Source of the DNA: a virus
DNA: 43,934 nt
IMG/VR virus record: IMGVR_UViG_3300031766_000903
Span: 1 to 43,934 of that record
Strand: one strand, 5' to 3'
The translations under genes were made by a program, and so were the position numbers. The notes beneath the pieces are model-generated. The model saw only the letters and a program-made list of their open reading frames with translations. It ran no database searches and was not told the origin of the DNA. How positions within the stretch are numbered: the first letter of the stretch is position 1; each line of letters starts with the position of its first letter. Positions 23,604 to 32,263 of the stretch are shown piece by piece.

Positions 23604-24257
23604 ATGCCTCAACCAATAATAGTAGAAGACTTATTTGAACTCGGTGATTGGGATATACAAACACACGACGAACATATAACTATTGACAACTACTATAAAA
23701 ACTATGATCAAATTGTAGATACGTTTGAACATATGCCAGTTGAAGCATGGAAAATGAGCCAATGGACACGTAATTGGAAAGACTATTACGACTGTCGTCC
23801 TGCATTTAATAATTGGGAGCCAGATATTAACAAGCGTGATGCACGTTTAAAGCGTATCAACAACTTAATTTATCAGTTCACTGGTGCTCCAAAAATTAAT
23901 ATAGAAAAAACACTCTCCTTTAATGTGTTTAAACACAAGAAAAAAGATGTGCCTAACTATATGCAACATCATCCGCATTACGATGTGGACATGGTCAACT
24001 GTTTAACGTACATTGATCCACATTGCAGTGGCGGTACAGCAATATATACCAACACTGAATTAGAAAATAAAGAAGGCGCTACATTGTTAATGGATATACG
24101 CAAGTATAATATTGACTTTATTGTTGAAGCAAAGCCTAATAGGACTGTTATATTTGATGGTAATGCACTTCATGGTGCATACATTGAAGACAATAATGTT
24201 TACCACGACAATTGGCGTATAACACAAGCAAGTATATGTAGGTTAGTTTATGAATAA
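23604..24257 (+). CDS. 2OG-Fe(II) oxygenase-like protein (third of four)
   Basis: In this 217-residue protein HHPHYDVDMVNCLTYIDP (about 124-141) supplies a HxD pair. VIFDGNALHGAYIE (178-191) supplies the distal His, and DNWRITQASICR (198-209) the Arg. The layout is that of small phage double-stranded beta-helix dioxygenases, and the sequence differs from the TIGR02466-like pair at 1441 and 2153. Substrate unknown. It starts right after dsbA and overlaps the next membrane gene. Confidence 0.65.
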   Translation: MPQPIIVEDLFELGDWDIQTHDEHITIDNYYKNYDQIVDTFEHMPVEAWKMSQWTRNWKDYYDCRPAFNNWEPDINKRDARLKRINNLIYQFTGAPKINIEKTLSFNVFKHKKKDVPNYMQHHPHYDVDMVNCLTYIDPHCSGGTAIYTNTELENKEGATLLMDIRKYNIDFIVEAKPNRTVIFDGNALHGAYIEDNNVYHDNWRITQASICRLVYE

Positions 24258-24531
24258 AATAAAAGACTTTTGGATCAATAGTTATAAGAGTGACATGACA
24301 GCGTTCTATTTTGAACTTGTTAGTTTTGTCTTTACAGTCGGAGCAAGTTTAACTTTAGCATTGACAGCAAGAGACCCAAATATGTTAATTGTGTATCCGG
24401 CATTCTTTGTTGGTAGTGCTACACAGTGTTATGCATCTTATCGAAGAGGTGCTGCATGGGTTATGTTGTTAACAGGTTGGTTTGTATGTGTTAACATCTT
24501 TGGATATGGAGTTGCATCAGCATGGTGGTAA
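24250..24531 (+). CDS. Small multi-pass membrane protein, 93 aa
   Basis: Three hydrophobic segments (about 18-40, 45-62 and 68-92) with RRG between the last two suggest three membrane helices. It overlaps the oxygenase upstream and the membrane gene downstream. The two membrane proteins probably act together. No known family assigned. Confidence 0.58.
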   Translation: MNKIKDFWINSYKSDMTAFYFELVSFVFTVGASLTLALTARDPNMLIVYPAFFVGSATQCYASYRRGAAWVMLLTGWFVCVNIFGYGVASAWW

Positions 24532-24740
24532 AGCCTTATCAATGGTTAGCGTGGGTAGCTACAGTATGTTTACTAACAGCCGCTACACTAGCCGCATTTA
24601 ATGTTTACCCTTTGTACATTTGGGCATTCATTATTAGTAATAGTCTATGGATACTTGTTGGTGTTCTATGGAAAGAAAAAAGTTTAATTGTTATGAACGC
24701 AGGACTAACCGTAATTTATGTTGCGGGATTGTTATTCTAA
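24522..24740 (+). CDS. Small membrane protein, DUF6552-like, 72 aa
   Basis: The protein has two to three hydrophobic helices with the conserved-looking AFIISNSLWILVGVLWKEKS in the middle. That segment recalls small phage membrane proteins (DUF6552) and the half-repeat of small transporters. It overlaps the upstream gene by ten bases; GTG 24525 is an alternative start. The 74-bp gap that follows precedes the polymerase. Confidence 0.55.
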   Translation: MVVKPYQWLAWVATVCLLTAATLAAFNVYPLYIWAFIISNSLWILVGVLWKEKSLIVMNAGLTVIYVAGLLF

Positions 24741-24814
24741 TAAGTACATATAACGCCGATAGCAATAGCTGGCAAGTAGAAGGTTAAGTTGGCCATAAGC
24801 AACGTAGGAGAAAT

Positions 24815-27484
24815 ATGAGTTACGTAGACGCACTATTTGATCGCGATTCTGACATCATCAGAGTCGTTGAACGCAAAGATGGTAAGAGAACTTACCGAGA
24901 ATACCAATCCAAATATACATTTTATTATAAAGACCCACGAGGCAAATACAAAAGCGTATACGGAGATCCGTTATCACGCATTGTATGTAAGAACACAAAA
25001 GACTTTCGAAAAGAAGTTGCTATTAACAAAGGCAAAGAACTATTTGAAAGCGATATTAATCCACTATTTCAATGTTTGAGTGAACACTATCTTAACCAAG
25101 ACGCACCTAAACTAAACATTGCTTTCTTTGATATTGAGACTGACTTTGATCCAGAGCGCGGCTTTGCTGATCCTAGTGATCCGTTTATGCCAATTACAAG
25201 TATCTCAGTATATTTGCAGTGGCTCGAAACAATGGTGTGTTTGGCAGTTCCACCCAAGACACTTACAATGGAACAAGCTGAAAAAGAACTAGAAGGCATT
25301 GAAAATGTAATGCTGTTTGAAAAAGAAGGTGATATGATTGACACCTTCTTAACGCTGATTGAAGATAGTGATATCTTATCAGGCTGGAACAGCGAAGGTT
25401 ATGATATTCCGTACACAGTAAACAGAACAGCTCGTGTACTAAGCAAAGATGACACACGTAGATTCTGCTTGTGGGGTCAACTGCCTAAGAAACGTGAGTA
25501 TGAGAAGTTTGGCAAAATAGCGCAGACCTTTGACCTAATAGGCAGAGTGCATTTAGATAGTTTGAATTTATATCGTAAATACACGTATGAAGAAAGACAC
25601 ACATATAGACTTGATGCCATTGGCGAAATCGAAGTTGGCGAAAACAAAGTCCCTTATGAAGGCACTTTGGACGCATTGTACAACAATGACTTTAGAAAGT
25701 TCATCGAATACAACATACAAGATACCGCACTACTGGACAAGTTGGACAAAAAACTAAGATTTATTGATCTAAGTAACGAACTTGCACACGCAAACACTGT
25801 TTTGCTACAGACCACTATGGGTGCTGTTGCTGTTACAGAGCAAGCTATTGTTAACGAAGCGTGGCACAGAGGCTTACAGGTTCCTAATCGCAAAAAACGT
25901 GATGATGAGAACACACAAGCGGCAGGTGCATACGTTGCGTTTCCTAAAAAAGGCTTGCACAAGTGGATTGGTTCAATGGATTTGAATTCACTGTATCCTA
26001 GTGTGATTCGTGCATTGAATATGGCTCCAGAAACTGTTATAGGACAAATACGTCCTGAGATTTCAGATGATCGTGTACACACTGATATGAATCTTAAGAA
26101 GAAATCCTTTGCAGGTAGTTGGGAAGGACGCTTTAGTACAGAAGAATACGAAGCTGTAATGGAGCAACGCAAAGACATTGCACTAACTATTGACTGGGAA
26201 AACGGCGGAAGTGATACACTAAGCGGCGCTGAAATTTATAATGTAATTTTTGACAGTAATCAACCGTGGATGCTTAGTGCTAACGGTACAATATTTACAA
26301 CAGAGTTTGAAGGTGTTATTCCAGGTATTCTAAAGCGTTGGTACAGCGAACGTAAAGACTTGCAGAAGATGCTAAAGAAAGCAAAGGACGCAGGAAATAC
26401 CGCGGAAATTGAATACTGGGACAAACGACAGCTAGTTAAGAAGATTAACTTGAACAGTTTGTATGGTGCTATCCTTAATCCTGGTTGTAGATTCTTTGAT
26501 AAGCGTATCGGACAGAGTACTACACTGACAGGACGTACTATTGTTAAGCATATGAGTGCAGAAGTCAACAAAGTTATTACAGGTACATATGATCATGTTG
26601 GTGAAGCAATGATATATGGTGATACTGACTCTTGTTACTTTAGCGGATATCCTACACTTAAAGGTGAAATTGATGCAGGCAACTTGCCATGGGATAAAGA
26701 CAATGTAATTACATTATATGATCAAGTATGTGAAGCAGCCAATGCAACGTTTCCAGACTTTATGATAGAAGCATTTCATTGTCCAAAGTCACGTAGTGAT
26801 GTTATTGCGGCAGCTAGAGAGATTGTTGCAGAAAGCGGATTGTATATTACTAAGAAGCGTTATGCGGCACTAGTATACGACATTGAAGGCTTTAGAAGTG
26901 ACACAGATGGCAAGCCTGGCAAAGTAAAGGCAATGGGCTTAGACTTACGTAGGTCAGATACGCCTGTGTTCATGCAAGAATTTCTAAGCGAACTATTGTT
27001 TATGGTACTTACAGACATTCCACAAAAAGATGTACTAGATCGTATTACAGAATTCCGCAAGGAGTTTAGTGAACGACCTGGTTGGGAGAAAGGTTCACCT
27101 AAACGTGCTAACAAAGTGGGACACTATCGTCGACTAGAAGAAAAGCAAGGCAAGGCAAATATGCCAGGGCACGTTAGAGCAAGTATCAACTGGAATACAC
27201 TAAAGCGTATGAATGGTGACAAGTATTCTGAAGAGATTGTTGATGGTATGAAAGTTATTGTTTGCAAACTAAAGCAGAACCCACTAGGATACACATCAGT
27301 TGCGTATCCAACAGATCAAATGCGGCTGCCGGAGTGGTTCAAAGAACTTCCGTTCGATGATGCGGCAATGGCAGAAACTATTATTGATAACAAACTAGAC
27401 AACTTGATTGGTGTGCTTAACTATCCACTTGAAGATACTAAGCAACACACAACATTTGGCAGTTTATTTGACTTTGGAGATTAA
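24815..27484 (+). CDS. 43: DNA polymerase, family B (gp43)
   Basis: This is an 889-residue replicative polymerase with 3'-5' exonuclease. Exo I is FFDIETDF (104-111). Polymerase motif A is SMDLNSLYPSVIRA (about 387-400), motif B KKINLNSLYGA (about 545-555) and motif C YGDTDSCYF (about 603-611). Length matches T4 gp43 (898). The C-terminus GSLFDFGD is a probable sliding-clamp-binding peptide, and the same six residues end the MutH-like protein at 32260. A GTAGGAG ribosome site precedes ATG 24815. No intein or split is seen. Confidence 0.97.
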   Translation: MSYVDALFDRDSDIIRVVERKDGKRTYREYQSKYTFYYKDPRGKYKSVYGDPLSRIVCKNTKDFRKEVAINKGKELFESDINPLFQCLSEHYLNQDAPKLNIAFFDIETDFDPERGFADPSDPFMPITSISVYLQWLETMVCLAVPPKTLTMEQAEKELEGIENVMLFEKEGDMIDTFLTLIEDSDILSGWNSEGYDIPYTVNRTARVLSKDDTRRFCLWGQLPKKREYEKFGKIAQTFDLIGRVHLDSLNLYRKYTYEERHTYRLDAIGEIEVGENKVPYEGTLDALYNNDFRKFIEYNIQDTALLDKLDKKLRFIDLSNELAHANTVLLQTTMGAVAVTEQAIVNEAWHRGLQVPNRKKRDDENTQAAGAYVAFPKKGLHKWIGSMDLNSLYPSVIRALNMAPETVIGQIRPEISDDRVHTDMNLKKKSFAGSWEGRFSTEEYEAVMEQRKDIALTIDWENGGSDTLSGAEIYNVIFDSNQPWMLSANGTIFTTEFEGVIPGILKRWYSERKDLQKMLKKAKDAGNTAEIEYWDKRQLVKKINLNSLYGAILNPGCRFFDKRIGQSTTLTGRTIVKHMSAEVNKVITGTYDHVGEAMIYGDTDSCYFSGYPTLKGEIDAGNLPWDKDNVITLYDQVCEAANATFPDFMIEAFHCPKSRSDVIAAAREIVAESGLYITKKRYAALVYDIEGFRSDTDGKPGKVKAMGLDLRRSDTPVFMQEFLSELLFMVLTDIPQKDVLDRITEFRKEFSERPGWEKGSPKRANKVGHYRRLEEKQGKANMPGHVRASINWNTLKRMNGDKYSEEIVDGMKVIVCKLKQNPLGYTSVAYPTDQMRLPEWFKELPFDDAAMAETIIDNKLDNLIGVLNYPLEDTKQHTTFGSLFDFGD

Positions 27485-27488
27485 TACA

Positions 27489-27740
27489 TTGAGTACCGAA
27501 AGCAGACTTATCCTTATTACTGACTTTATTGAACAAAAATTACGTAAAGAACAAGAGCTTGAATTCTATCTCAAAGAGCTTAGTGAACTAGAACGTAAAA
27601 TTGGATGGCTACGCAGAGAAGTTGATCTAACAAATACCATTATTGGTATGATCAAAACAGAAACTGTCTATGACATAAAGGAAGAAATGTTAGCAAATAA
27701 CGAAAATAGAGTAATTAGTGTACCTAAGGAGGACAAATGA
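27489..27740 (+). CDS. Coiled-coil hypothetical protein with TTG start, 83 aa
   Basis: The likely start is TTG 27489, behind GGAG (27476-27479) at the end of the polymerase gene. The upstream in-frame codons overlap the polymerase and look non-coding. EQKLRKEQELEFYLKELSEL and the following residues form a coiled coil. Its TGA overlaps the next ATG. Role unknown. Confidence 0.6.
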   Translation: MSTESRLILITDFIEQKLRKEQELEFYLKELSELERKIGWLRREVDLTNTIIGMIKTETVYDIKEEMLANNENRVISVPKEDK

Positions 27741-28141
27741 AAGTAGGATTTACTTGTAGTACGTTTGATCTATTACATGCAGGACATGTAATTATGTTGC
27801 GTGAAGCAAAAGAACAGTGTGACTATCTTATATGCGGATTGCAGGTTGACCCTAGTGTAGACAGAGACGAAAAGAACGCTCCGGTACAAACTGTAGTAGA
27901 ACGTTACACACAATTAAAGGGTGTTGAGTATGTGGATGAAATTATTCCGTACGGCACTGAAGCTGATTTAGAAGATATCCTTAGTATGTACCCAATTGCA
28001 GTGCGCATACTAGGTGAAGAGTATCGCGATAAAGACTTTACTGGGAAAGACATTTGCCGCAAAAGAGAAATTGATTTACATTTTAACAAACGTGATCATA
28101 GATTTAGTTCAAGTGATCTTAGAAAAAGGGTATGCGAATGA
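27737..28141 (+). CDS. Glycerol-3-phosphate cytidylyltransferase-like nucleotidyltransferase
   Basis: The 134-residue TagD-like enzyme would join CMP to an alcohol phosphate. The HxGH motif is at 14-17 (DLLHAGH) and RYTQLKGVEYVDEI is the second family motif. HRFSSSDLRKRV closes the site, in place of the usual RT.GISTT. An excellent AAGGAGG site is at 27727-27733. It leads a surface-sugar cassette with phosphomannomutase and epimerase. Confidence 0.82.
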   Translation: MKVGFTCSTFDLLHAGHVIMLREAKEQCDYLICGLQVDPSVDRDEKNAPVQTVVERYTQLKGVEYVDEIIPYGTEADLEDILSMYPIAVRILGEEYRDKDFTGKDICRKREIDLHFNKRDHRFSSSDLRKRVCE

Positions 28142-28281
28142 GTACGTTAAACGAAGAAAGAGACTGCACTATAGATGAACTCAAACGTCTTTTTGTAAAG
28201 GCAGGATTAGAGTTTTATATAAAGGACATAAATGAATGTATTGCTAAAGTACACTTTATGATAAAGCCAGATGACAAATAA
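28138..28281 (+). CDS. Small hypothetical protein, 47 aa
   Basis: ATG 28138 overlaps the upstream TGA, and the frame (MSTLNEERDCTIDELKRLFV...) ends inside the start of the phosphomannomutase gene. Coupling on both sides and a normal amino-acid mix support it. No family recognised. Confidence 0.5.
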   Translation: MSTLNEERDCTIDELKRLFVKAGLEFYIKDINECIAKVHFMIKPDDK

Positions 28282-28990
28282 GTTTATATTTGATGTAGAC
28301 GGAACACTTACACCTAGTCGTGGGTTAATTAACAAGGAATTTGAACAGTTTTTTGAAAACTTTTGTTTAGCTAATGATGTTTATCTAGTTACAGGTAGCG
28401 ACAAACCTAAAACTGTTGAGCAAGTAGGTGAGAAGATATACAATAGATGCAAACGTGTTTACAACTGTAGTGGTTGTGATGTTTGGGAAGGAACAACATT
28501 AGTAAGAGCAAGCAATTGGACTTTACCAGACCTAGCAAGAACGTTCCTTATTAGTTGTGAATACGAAAGCGACTTTAGTATACGCACAGGTAATCATATT
28601 GAAGAACGTAGCGGCATGGTTAACTTTAGTGTCGTAGGACGCAATGCATCATTGTACGAACGTAAACAGTATGTAGCATTTGAAGAACAAAACGGCGAGC
28701 GTAGAAAAATTGCAGATGCATTTAATATGATGTTTACAGACTTGCAAGCAACAGTAGGTGGTGAAACAGGTATTGACATTGCTCCTAGAGGATCAGATAA
28801 GAGTCAAATACTTGTAGATTTTACAGAAGATGACACTATACACTTCCTTGGTGATGCAATGTTTGAAGGTGGCAACGACTATCCTTTGAAAAGAGCATTA
28901 TGGGAACGTGGTAATAGTTCTACTCATCAAGTCGATGATTGGGAACACACATGGAGTATACTTAATGAAAATTCTTTTAACTGGACATAA
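28271..28990 (+). CDS. Phosphomannomutase-like HAD enzyme
   Basis: The 239-residue protein matches eukaryotic-type phosphomannomutase (PMM). The nucleophile motif DVDGTLTPSRG starts at Asp8. The PMM hallmark ERSGMVNFSVVGRNAS is at about 111-126, and the metal-binding FLGDAMFEGGNDYP at about 196-209. It would interconvert mannose-6-P and mannose-1-P, a route to GDP sugars. PMM2-type enzymes are uncommon in bacteria, so its source is interesting. It overlaps the epimerase gene by 26 bases. Confidence 0.85.
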   Translation: MTNKFIFDVDGTLTPSRGLINKEFEQFFENFCLANDVYLVTGSDKPKTVEQVGEKIYNRCKRVYNCSGCDVWEGTTLVRASNWTLPDLARTFLISCEYESDFSIRTGNHIEERSGMVNFSVVGRNASLYERKQYVAFEEQNGERRKIADAFNMMFTDLQATVGGETGIDIAPRGSDKSQILVDFTEDDTIHFLGDAMFEGGNDYPLKRALWERGNSSTHQVDDWEHTWSILNENSFNWT

Positions 28991-29723
28991 AGGGTTTATA
29001 GGTAATGCATTGTTTAAAGCATTATCACTAAACCATAGCGTTACAGGTATTGATCAAAAAGACAATATTGATTTACTAACTTGTCAATTTTCAGATGATC
29101 AATACGATTTGGTTATTCACTTAGCAGGCAAAAGCGGAGTACGTGAAAGTTTTAAAGACCCTGCAGGTTATTGGAATAACAACGTAGAAGCAAGTAGACG
29201 TTTATTTGAACGTTATGACGATACACGCATACTATATGCGAGCAGTTCGAGTGCTTACGAGCCCGATTTGAACCCTTACGCCGCAAGTAAGTATGTGTTA
29301 GAAGAACTTGCTGAACGTTATCCTGATACGTTAGGTATGCGTTTTCACACAGTGTATAGTCACAACTGTCCAAGAGAAACTATGTTCTTTAATAGATTAA
29401 GAAACGGTACACTTGAATACACAACACCGCATTATAGAGATTTTATACATTTATTTGATCTAATCGATGCAATACTAATTCTTATCGAAAATCCTCATGT
29501 AAACGGGATAGTTGATATTGGTACTGGACTGCCAGTAAAGGTCCAAACACTTGCACCAGAGTTGCCTGTTCGTCTAAATACCCCAGGTGAACGGCAATTT
29601 ACTTGTGCAAATACAGAAAAAATGTCAGCACTTGGCTTTAAACCTAAATACTCGGTAGAAAAGTTCTTGACAAATGATGATAAAGACAATATAATAAACA
29701 TTACTAATGGAGAAAAAGTATGA
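28965..29723 (+). CDS. NAD-dependent nucleotide-sugar epimerase/dehydratase (extended SDR)
   Basis: The 252-residue Rossmann enzyme starts at ATG 28965. NAD-binding TGHKGFIG is at 6-13 and LVIHLAGKSGVRES at 49-62. The catalytic Ser region YASSSSAYEP is at 91-100 and YAASK at 105-109. It is shorter than usual (about 300-340 residues) but all core motifs are intact. With the cytidylyltransferase, phosphomannomutase and the glycosyltransferase at 34077 it could make a sugar for virion, DNA or cell-surface glycosylation. Confidence 0.85.
   Translation: MKILLTGHKGFIGNALFKALSLNHSVTGIDQKDNIDLLTCQFSDDQYDLVIHLAGKSGVRESFKDPAGYWNNNVEASRRLFERYDDTRILYASSSSAYEPDLNPYAASKYVLEELAERYPDTLGMRFHTVYSHNCPRETMFFNRLRNGTLEYTTPHYRDFIHLFDLIDAILILIENPHVNGIVDIGTGLPVKVQTLAPELPVRLNTPGERQFTCANTEKMSALGFKPKYSVEKFLTNDDKDNIINITNGEKV
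29667..29695 (+). promoter_or_regulatory. Perfect-consensus sigma-70 promoter before the sliding clamp
   Basis: TTGACA at 29667-29672, exactly 17 bp, and TATAAT at 29690-29695 lie inside the 3' end of the epimerase gene. Transcription would start near 29702, leaving GGAG (29709-29712) and ATG 29720. The clamp and dpdA operon can thus be expressed separately from the sugar genes. Confidence 0.78.
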
Positions 29724-30463
29724 AAGACATCTTACAAGACATCGTTGCACACACACATTCGCTAGGTTTTCTTAATCTAGTTAAAGTGACCAATGATGAA
29801 AACAGTACAATTGAATCAATGGCAGACGACAGAAGTGTTGTTATGAACGGCAGTACTAATAGTGTGGTACCAGAGTTTGATAAGAGTACATTTGGTATGC
29901 CTAACTTAGATAAACTAAAAATGCATCTAAGCAATCCTGAATATAAGAAGGATGCAAAGATTGACGTTGTTAAAGCAGAGCGTAATGGCGAAACTATTCC
30001 AACACACATTCACTTTGAGAACGAAGCAGGCGACTTTCAAAATGATTATCGCTTTATGAATAAAGCAATTATCGAAGAAAAGCTAAAGACTGTAAAGTTT
30101 AAAGGTGCTAACTGGAATGTAGCAATTAAGCCAAGTGTAATAAGCATCGGTCGTATGAAACTTATGGCAGCGGCACACTCAGAAGAACCAACATTTAATG
30201 TAAAAACTGTAGAAACAGGTGGTGCAACTGATCTTGTGTTTAGTTTTGGTGACCACAGTACACACGCAGGCGAGTTTGTGTTCGAAGCAAACGTTGAAGG
30301 TATACTAGCACACACATGGAGTTGGCCAGTAGCACAAGTACAAGCAGTACTTAACCTAGAAGGCGAAGTTGAAATGAGTATTAGTGATCAAGGTGCTATG
30401 AAAATTAGTGTAAACTCAGGTATGGCAACATACGATTACATCCTTCCAGCACAGAGCAAGTAA
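29720..30463 (+). CDS. 45: Sliding clamp (gp45-like DNA polymerase processivity factor)
   Basis: The 247-residue protein is similar in size to T4 gp45 (228). It shows clamp-like alternating strands such as KPSVISIGRMKLMAAAHSEE, ATDLVFSFGDHSTHAGEFVF, LNLEGEVEMSISDQGAMKIS and the closing ATYDYILPA. It would encircle DNA and tether polymerase. The N-terminal 60 residues are less typical. An early-type promoter drives it, and dpdA follows with a one-base overlap. It lies far from gp44, unlike T4. Confidence 0.65.
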   Translation: MKDILQDIVAHTHSLGFLNLVKVTNDENSTIESMADDRSVVMNGSTNSVVPEFDKSTFGMPNLDKLKMHLSNPEYKKDAKIDVVKAERNGETIPTHIHFENEAGDFQNDYRFMNKAIIEEKLKTVKFKGANWNVAIKPSVISIGRMKLMAAAHSEEPTFNVKTVETGGATDLVFSFGDHSTHAGEFVFEANVEGILAHTWSWPVAQVQAVLNLEGEVEMSISDQGAMKISVNSGMATYDYILPAQSK

Positions 30464-32088
30464 TGAATACAGACTTAACTACAGCACAAAATGATTATGC
30501 ACATTTCTTGCCTGCACTTAGTGGCTTCTATGCTACATATGTAGGCAAGCAACGTTTCGATGAATATGTAGAAAAGTCACGTATTCCTAATAACTGGAAC
30601 AACGGTATTGAAAGTTTAAACTACTTAAATGCACAAGAAGGACAGTTCCAATACAAATGGAGTCTATACTCAGCAGGACATGCTGACTTAGATACAACTA
30701 AGGTTGTGCCTAAAGAAGACATGGTGCGTAACAGAGATAGAGAAAACACTTGGTTACTAGGTGATTCAGGTGGTTTCCAAATTGGTAAAGGTGTTTGGGA
30801 AGGCGATTGGAAAGATCCTAATTGCCCTAAAGCACAAAAGAAACGTGACGGTGTGTTACGTTGGATGGATGCTTATATGGACTACGGAATGATACTTGAT
30901 ATTCCGGCGTGGGTGGCACGTTCACCTGAAGGTGCAAAAGCAACAGGTGTTAGTACATATCAAGAAGCAGTAGAAGCAACACGCATCAACAATGACTACT
31001 GGATGAAGCATAGAACAGGTGCTTGTAAATTACTAAATGTTTTGCAAGGTGAAACCTTTGATGATGCGGAAGACTGGTATGAGCAAATGAAAGACTATTG
31101 CGATCCAGTTAAATATCCTGACAGACACTTTAATGGGTGGTCAATGGGTGGACAAAACATGTGTGATGTTGAACTCCTGCTTAAACGCATTGTTACTATA
31201 CATTATGACGGACTACTCCAAAGCGGCTTACACGATGTAATGCACTTCTTAGGAACTAGTAAATTAGAGTGGGCTACATTGCTTACAGACGTACAGAGAG
31301 CTGTACGTAAGCACTATAACCCAACGTTTATGGTTACATTTGATTGTGCATCACCTTTCCTTGCTACAGCAAACGGACAAGTTTATACATCTAATGAAAC
31401 TCCAGATAACGGCAAATGGACTTATCGAATGGTTCCAAGCGTTGACGAACTAAAGTATGCAACAGATACTAGAACGTTTAAAGATGCTACAACCCAAGAC
31501 GGTATTTTTAAAGTGTTTGAAGATAGTCCACTAACTGACGGTTTGTTGGTAAACGATATTTGTACATATGCTAAAGGTGATCGTAATAAGATTGGTGTGC
31601 CTAAGGTAAGTGCAGGCGAGGTTGAGCTTGATAAGAATGATCAACCTGTATTAGACGACAATGATAATCCCGTTGTACGCAAGAAGGACTCTACAAGCTG
31701 GGATAGCTTTAGTTATGCTATACAGATGGGTCATAACGTATGGACACACGTAAATGCTGTACAAGAAGCTAATAGGCAGTATGATGCCGGTGTTACTCCT
31801 AAGATGTTAAAAGGTGATAAGTTTCAAGTAAGAACAATACGTGATATGATTAATGAAGTATTCGAACAGCCTAGTAAAGAAGAGTCTCTAGAGTTAATTG
31901 AACTGTACAGACCATATTGGATGCAAGTGCCTGGTACAAGAGGTGCAATTGGTAAGAAAACTATATCTGCTAAACCTTTTTTCAACAAACTATTTGATGA
32001 ACCTGGTGCCGTTGAAGATAATATTGAATTAGATGAAACCAAGTTGGAGGACCTAGAAGATGAGCAACTACACGGAGCAACACGATAA
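30463..32088 (+). CDS. dpdA: TGT-family transglycosylase, DpdA-like (7-deazaguanine insertion)
   Basis: The 541-residue protein has the core of tRNA-guanine transglycosylases. It shows GDSGGFQIGKG (100-110), ILDIPAW (144-150), LLNVLQGE (190-197), NGWSMGGQN (224-232), MHFLGTSKL (260-268) and TFDCASP (292-298), whose Asp294 is the likely nucleophile. The CxCxxC zinc site of tRNA TGT is absent. That divergence, the phage setting, the neighbouring clamp and the linked FolE and QueE fit DpdA, which exchanges guanine in DNA for a 7-deazaguanine. A tRNA target cannot be excluded. Confidence 0.68.
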   Translation: MNTDLTTAQNDYAHFLPALSGFYATYVGKQRFDEYVEKSRIPNNWNNGIESLNYLNAQEGQFQYKWSLYSAGHADLDTTKVVPKEDMVRNRDRENTWLLGDSGGFQIGKGVWEGDWKDPNCPKAQKKRDGVLRWMDAYMDYGMILDIPAWVARSPEGAKATGVSTYQEAVEATRINNDYWMKHRTGACKLLNVLQGETFDDAEDWYEQMKDYCDPVKYPDRHFNGWSMGGQNMCDVELLLKRIVTIHYDGLLQSGLHDVMHFLGTSKLEWATLLTDVQRAVRKHYNPTFMVTFDCASPFLATANGQVYTSNETPDNGKWTYRMVPSVDELKYATDTRTFKDATTQDGIFKVFEDSPLTDGLLVNDICTYAKGDRNKIGVPKVSAGEVELDKNDQPVLDDNDNPVVRKKDSTSWDSFSYAIQMGHNVWTHVNAVQEANRQYDAGVTPKMLKGDKFQVRTIRDMINEVFEQPSKEESLELIELYRPYWMQVPGTRGAIGKKTISAKPFFNKLFDEPGAVEDNIELDETKLEDLEDEQLHGATR

Positions 32089-32263
32089 AATTGCTGTACA
32101 TTTACAAGAGTTATATGTAAAGCACAGAACACTTGACGAAGAAATAAAAGTGTTGTATAATAAGTTTGAACCTGAACACATACTTAATAGAATGAAAACT
32201 CAAAAACTTTGGCTTAAAGACGAAATACATAGATTAGAAACACAATTAAAGGCACTAGGATGA
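32060..32263 (+). CDS. Small coiled-coil protein, 67 aa
   Basis: The protein is helical (EQHDKIAVHLQELYVKHRTL, then KDEIHRLETQLKALG), a coiled coil resembling small YdcH-like proteins. It overlaps dpdA by 29 bases and the MutH-like gene by four, so it sits in the middle of that operon. It might link the two products, but that is speculation. Confidence 0.6.
   Translation: MSNYTEQHDKIAVHLQELYVKHRTLDEEIKVLYNKFEPEHILNRMKTQKLWLKDEIHRLETQLKALG
32133..32161 (+). promoter_or_regulatory. Candidate sigma-70 promoter before the MutH-like gene
   Basis: TTGACG at 32133-32138, 17 bp and TATAAT at 32156-32161 differ from consensus at one base. Predicted start is near 32168, about 90 bases before the nuclease ATG. 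It lies within the 67-aa gene. Confidence 0.45.

Noticed and set aside
24741-24814. Possible gp43 autoregulatory RNA hairpin before the polymerase gene
   Set aside because: Only a weak TGGC/GCCA pairing with a large loop is visible, and nothing resembles the T4 operator.
28138-28281. The 47-aa ORF as an antitoxin or regulator
   Set aside because: No DNA-binding or toxin-antitoxin feature is visible; only coupling supports it as a gene.
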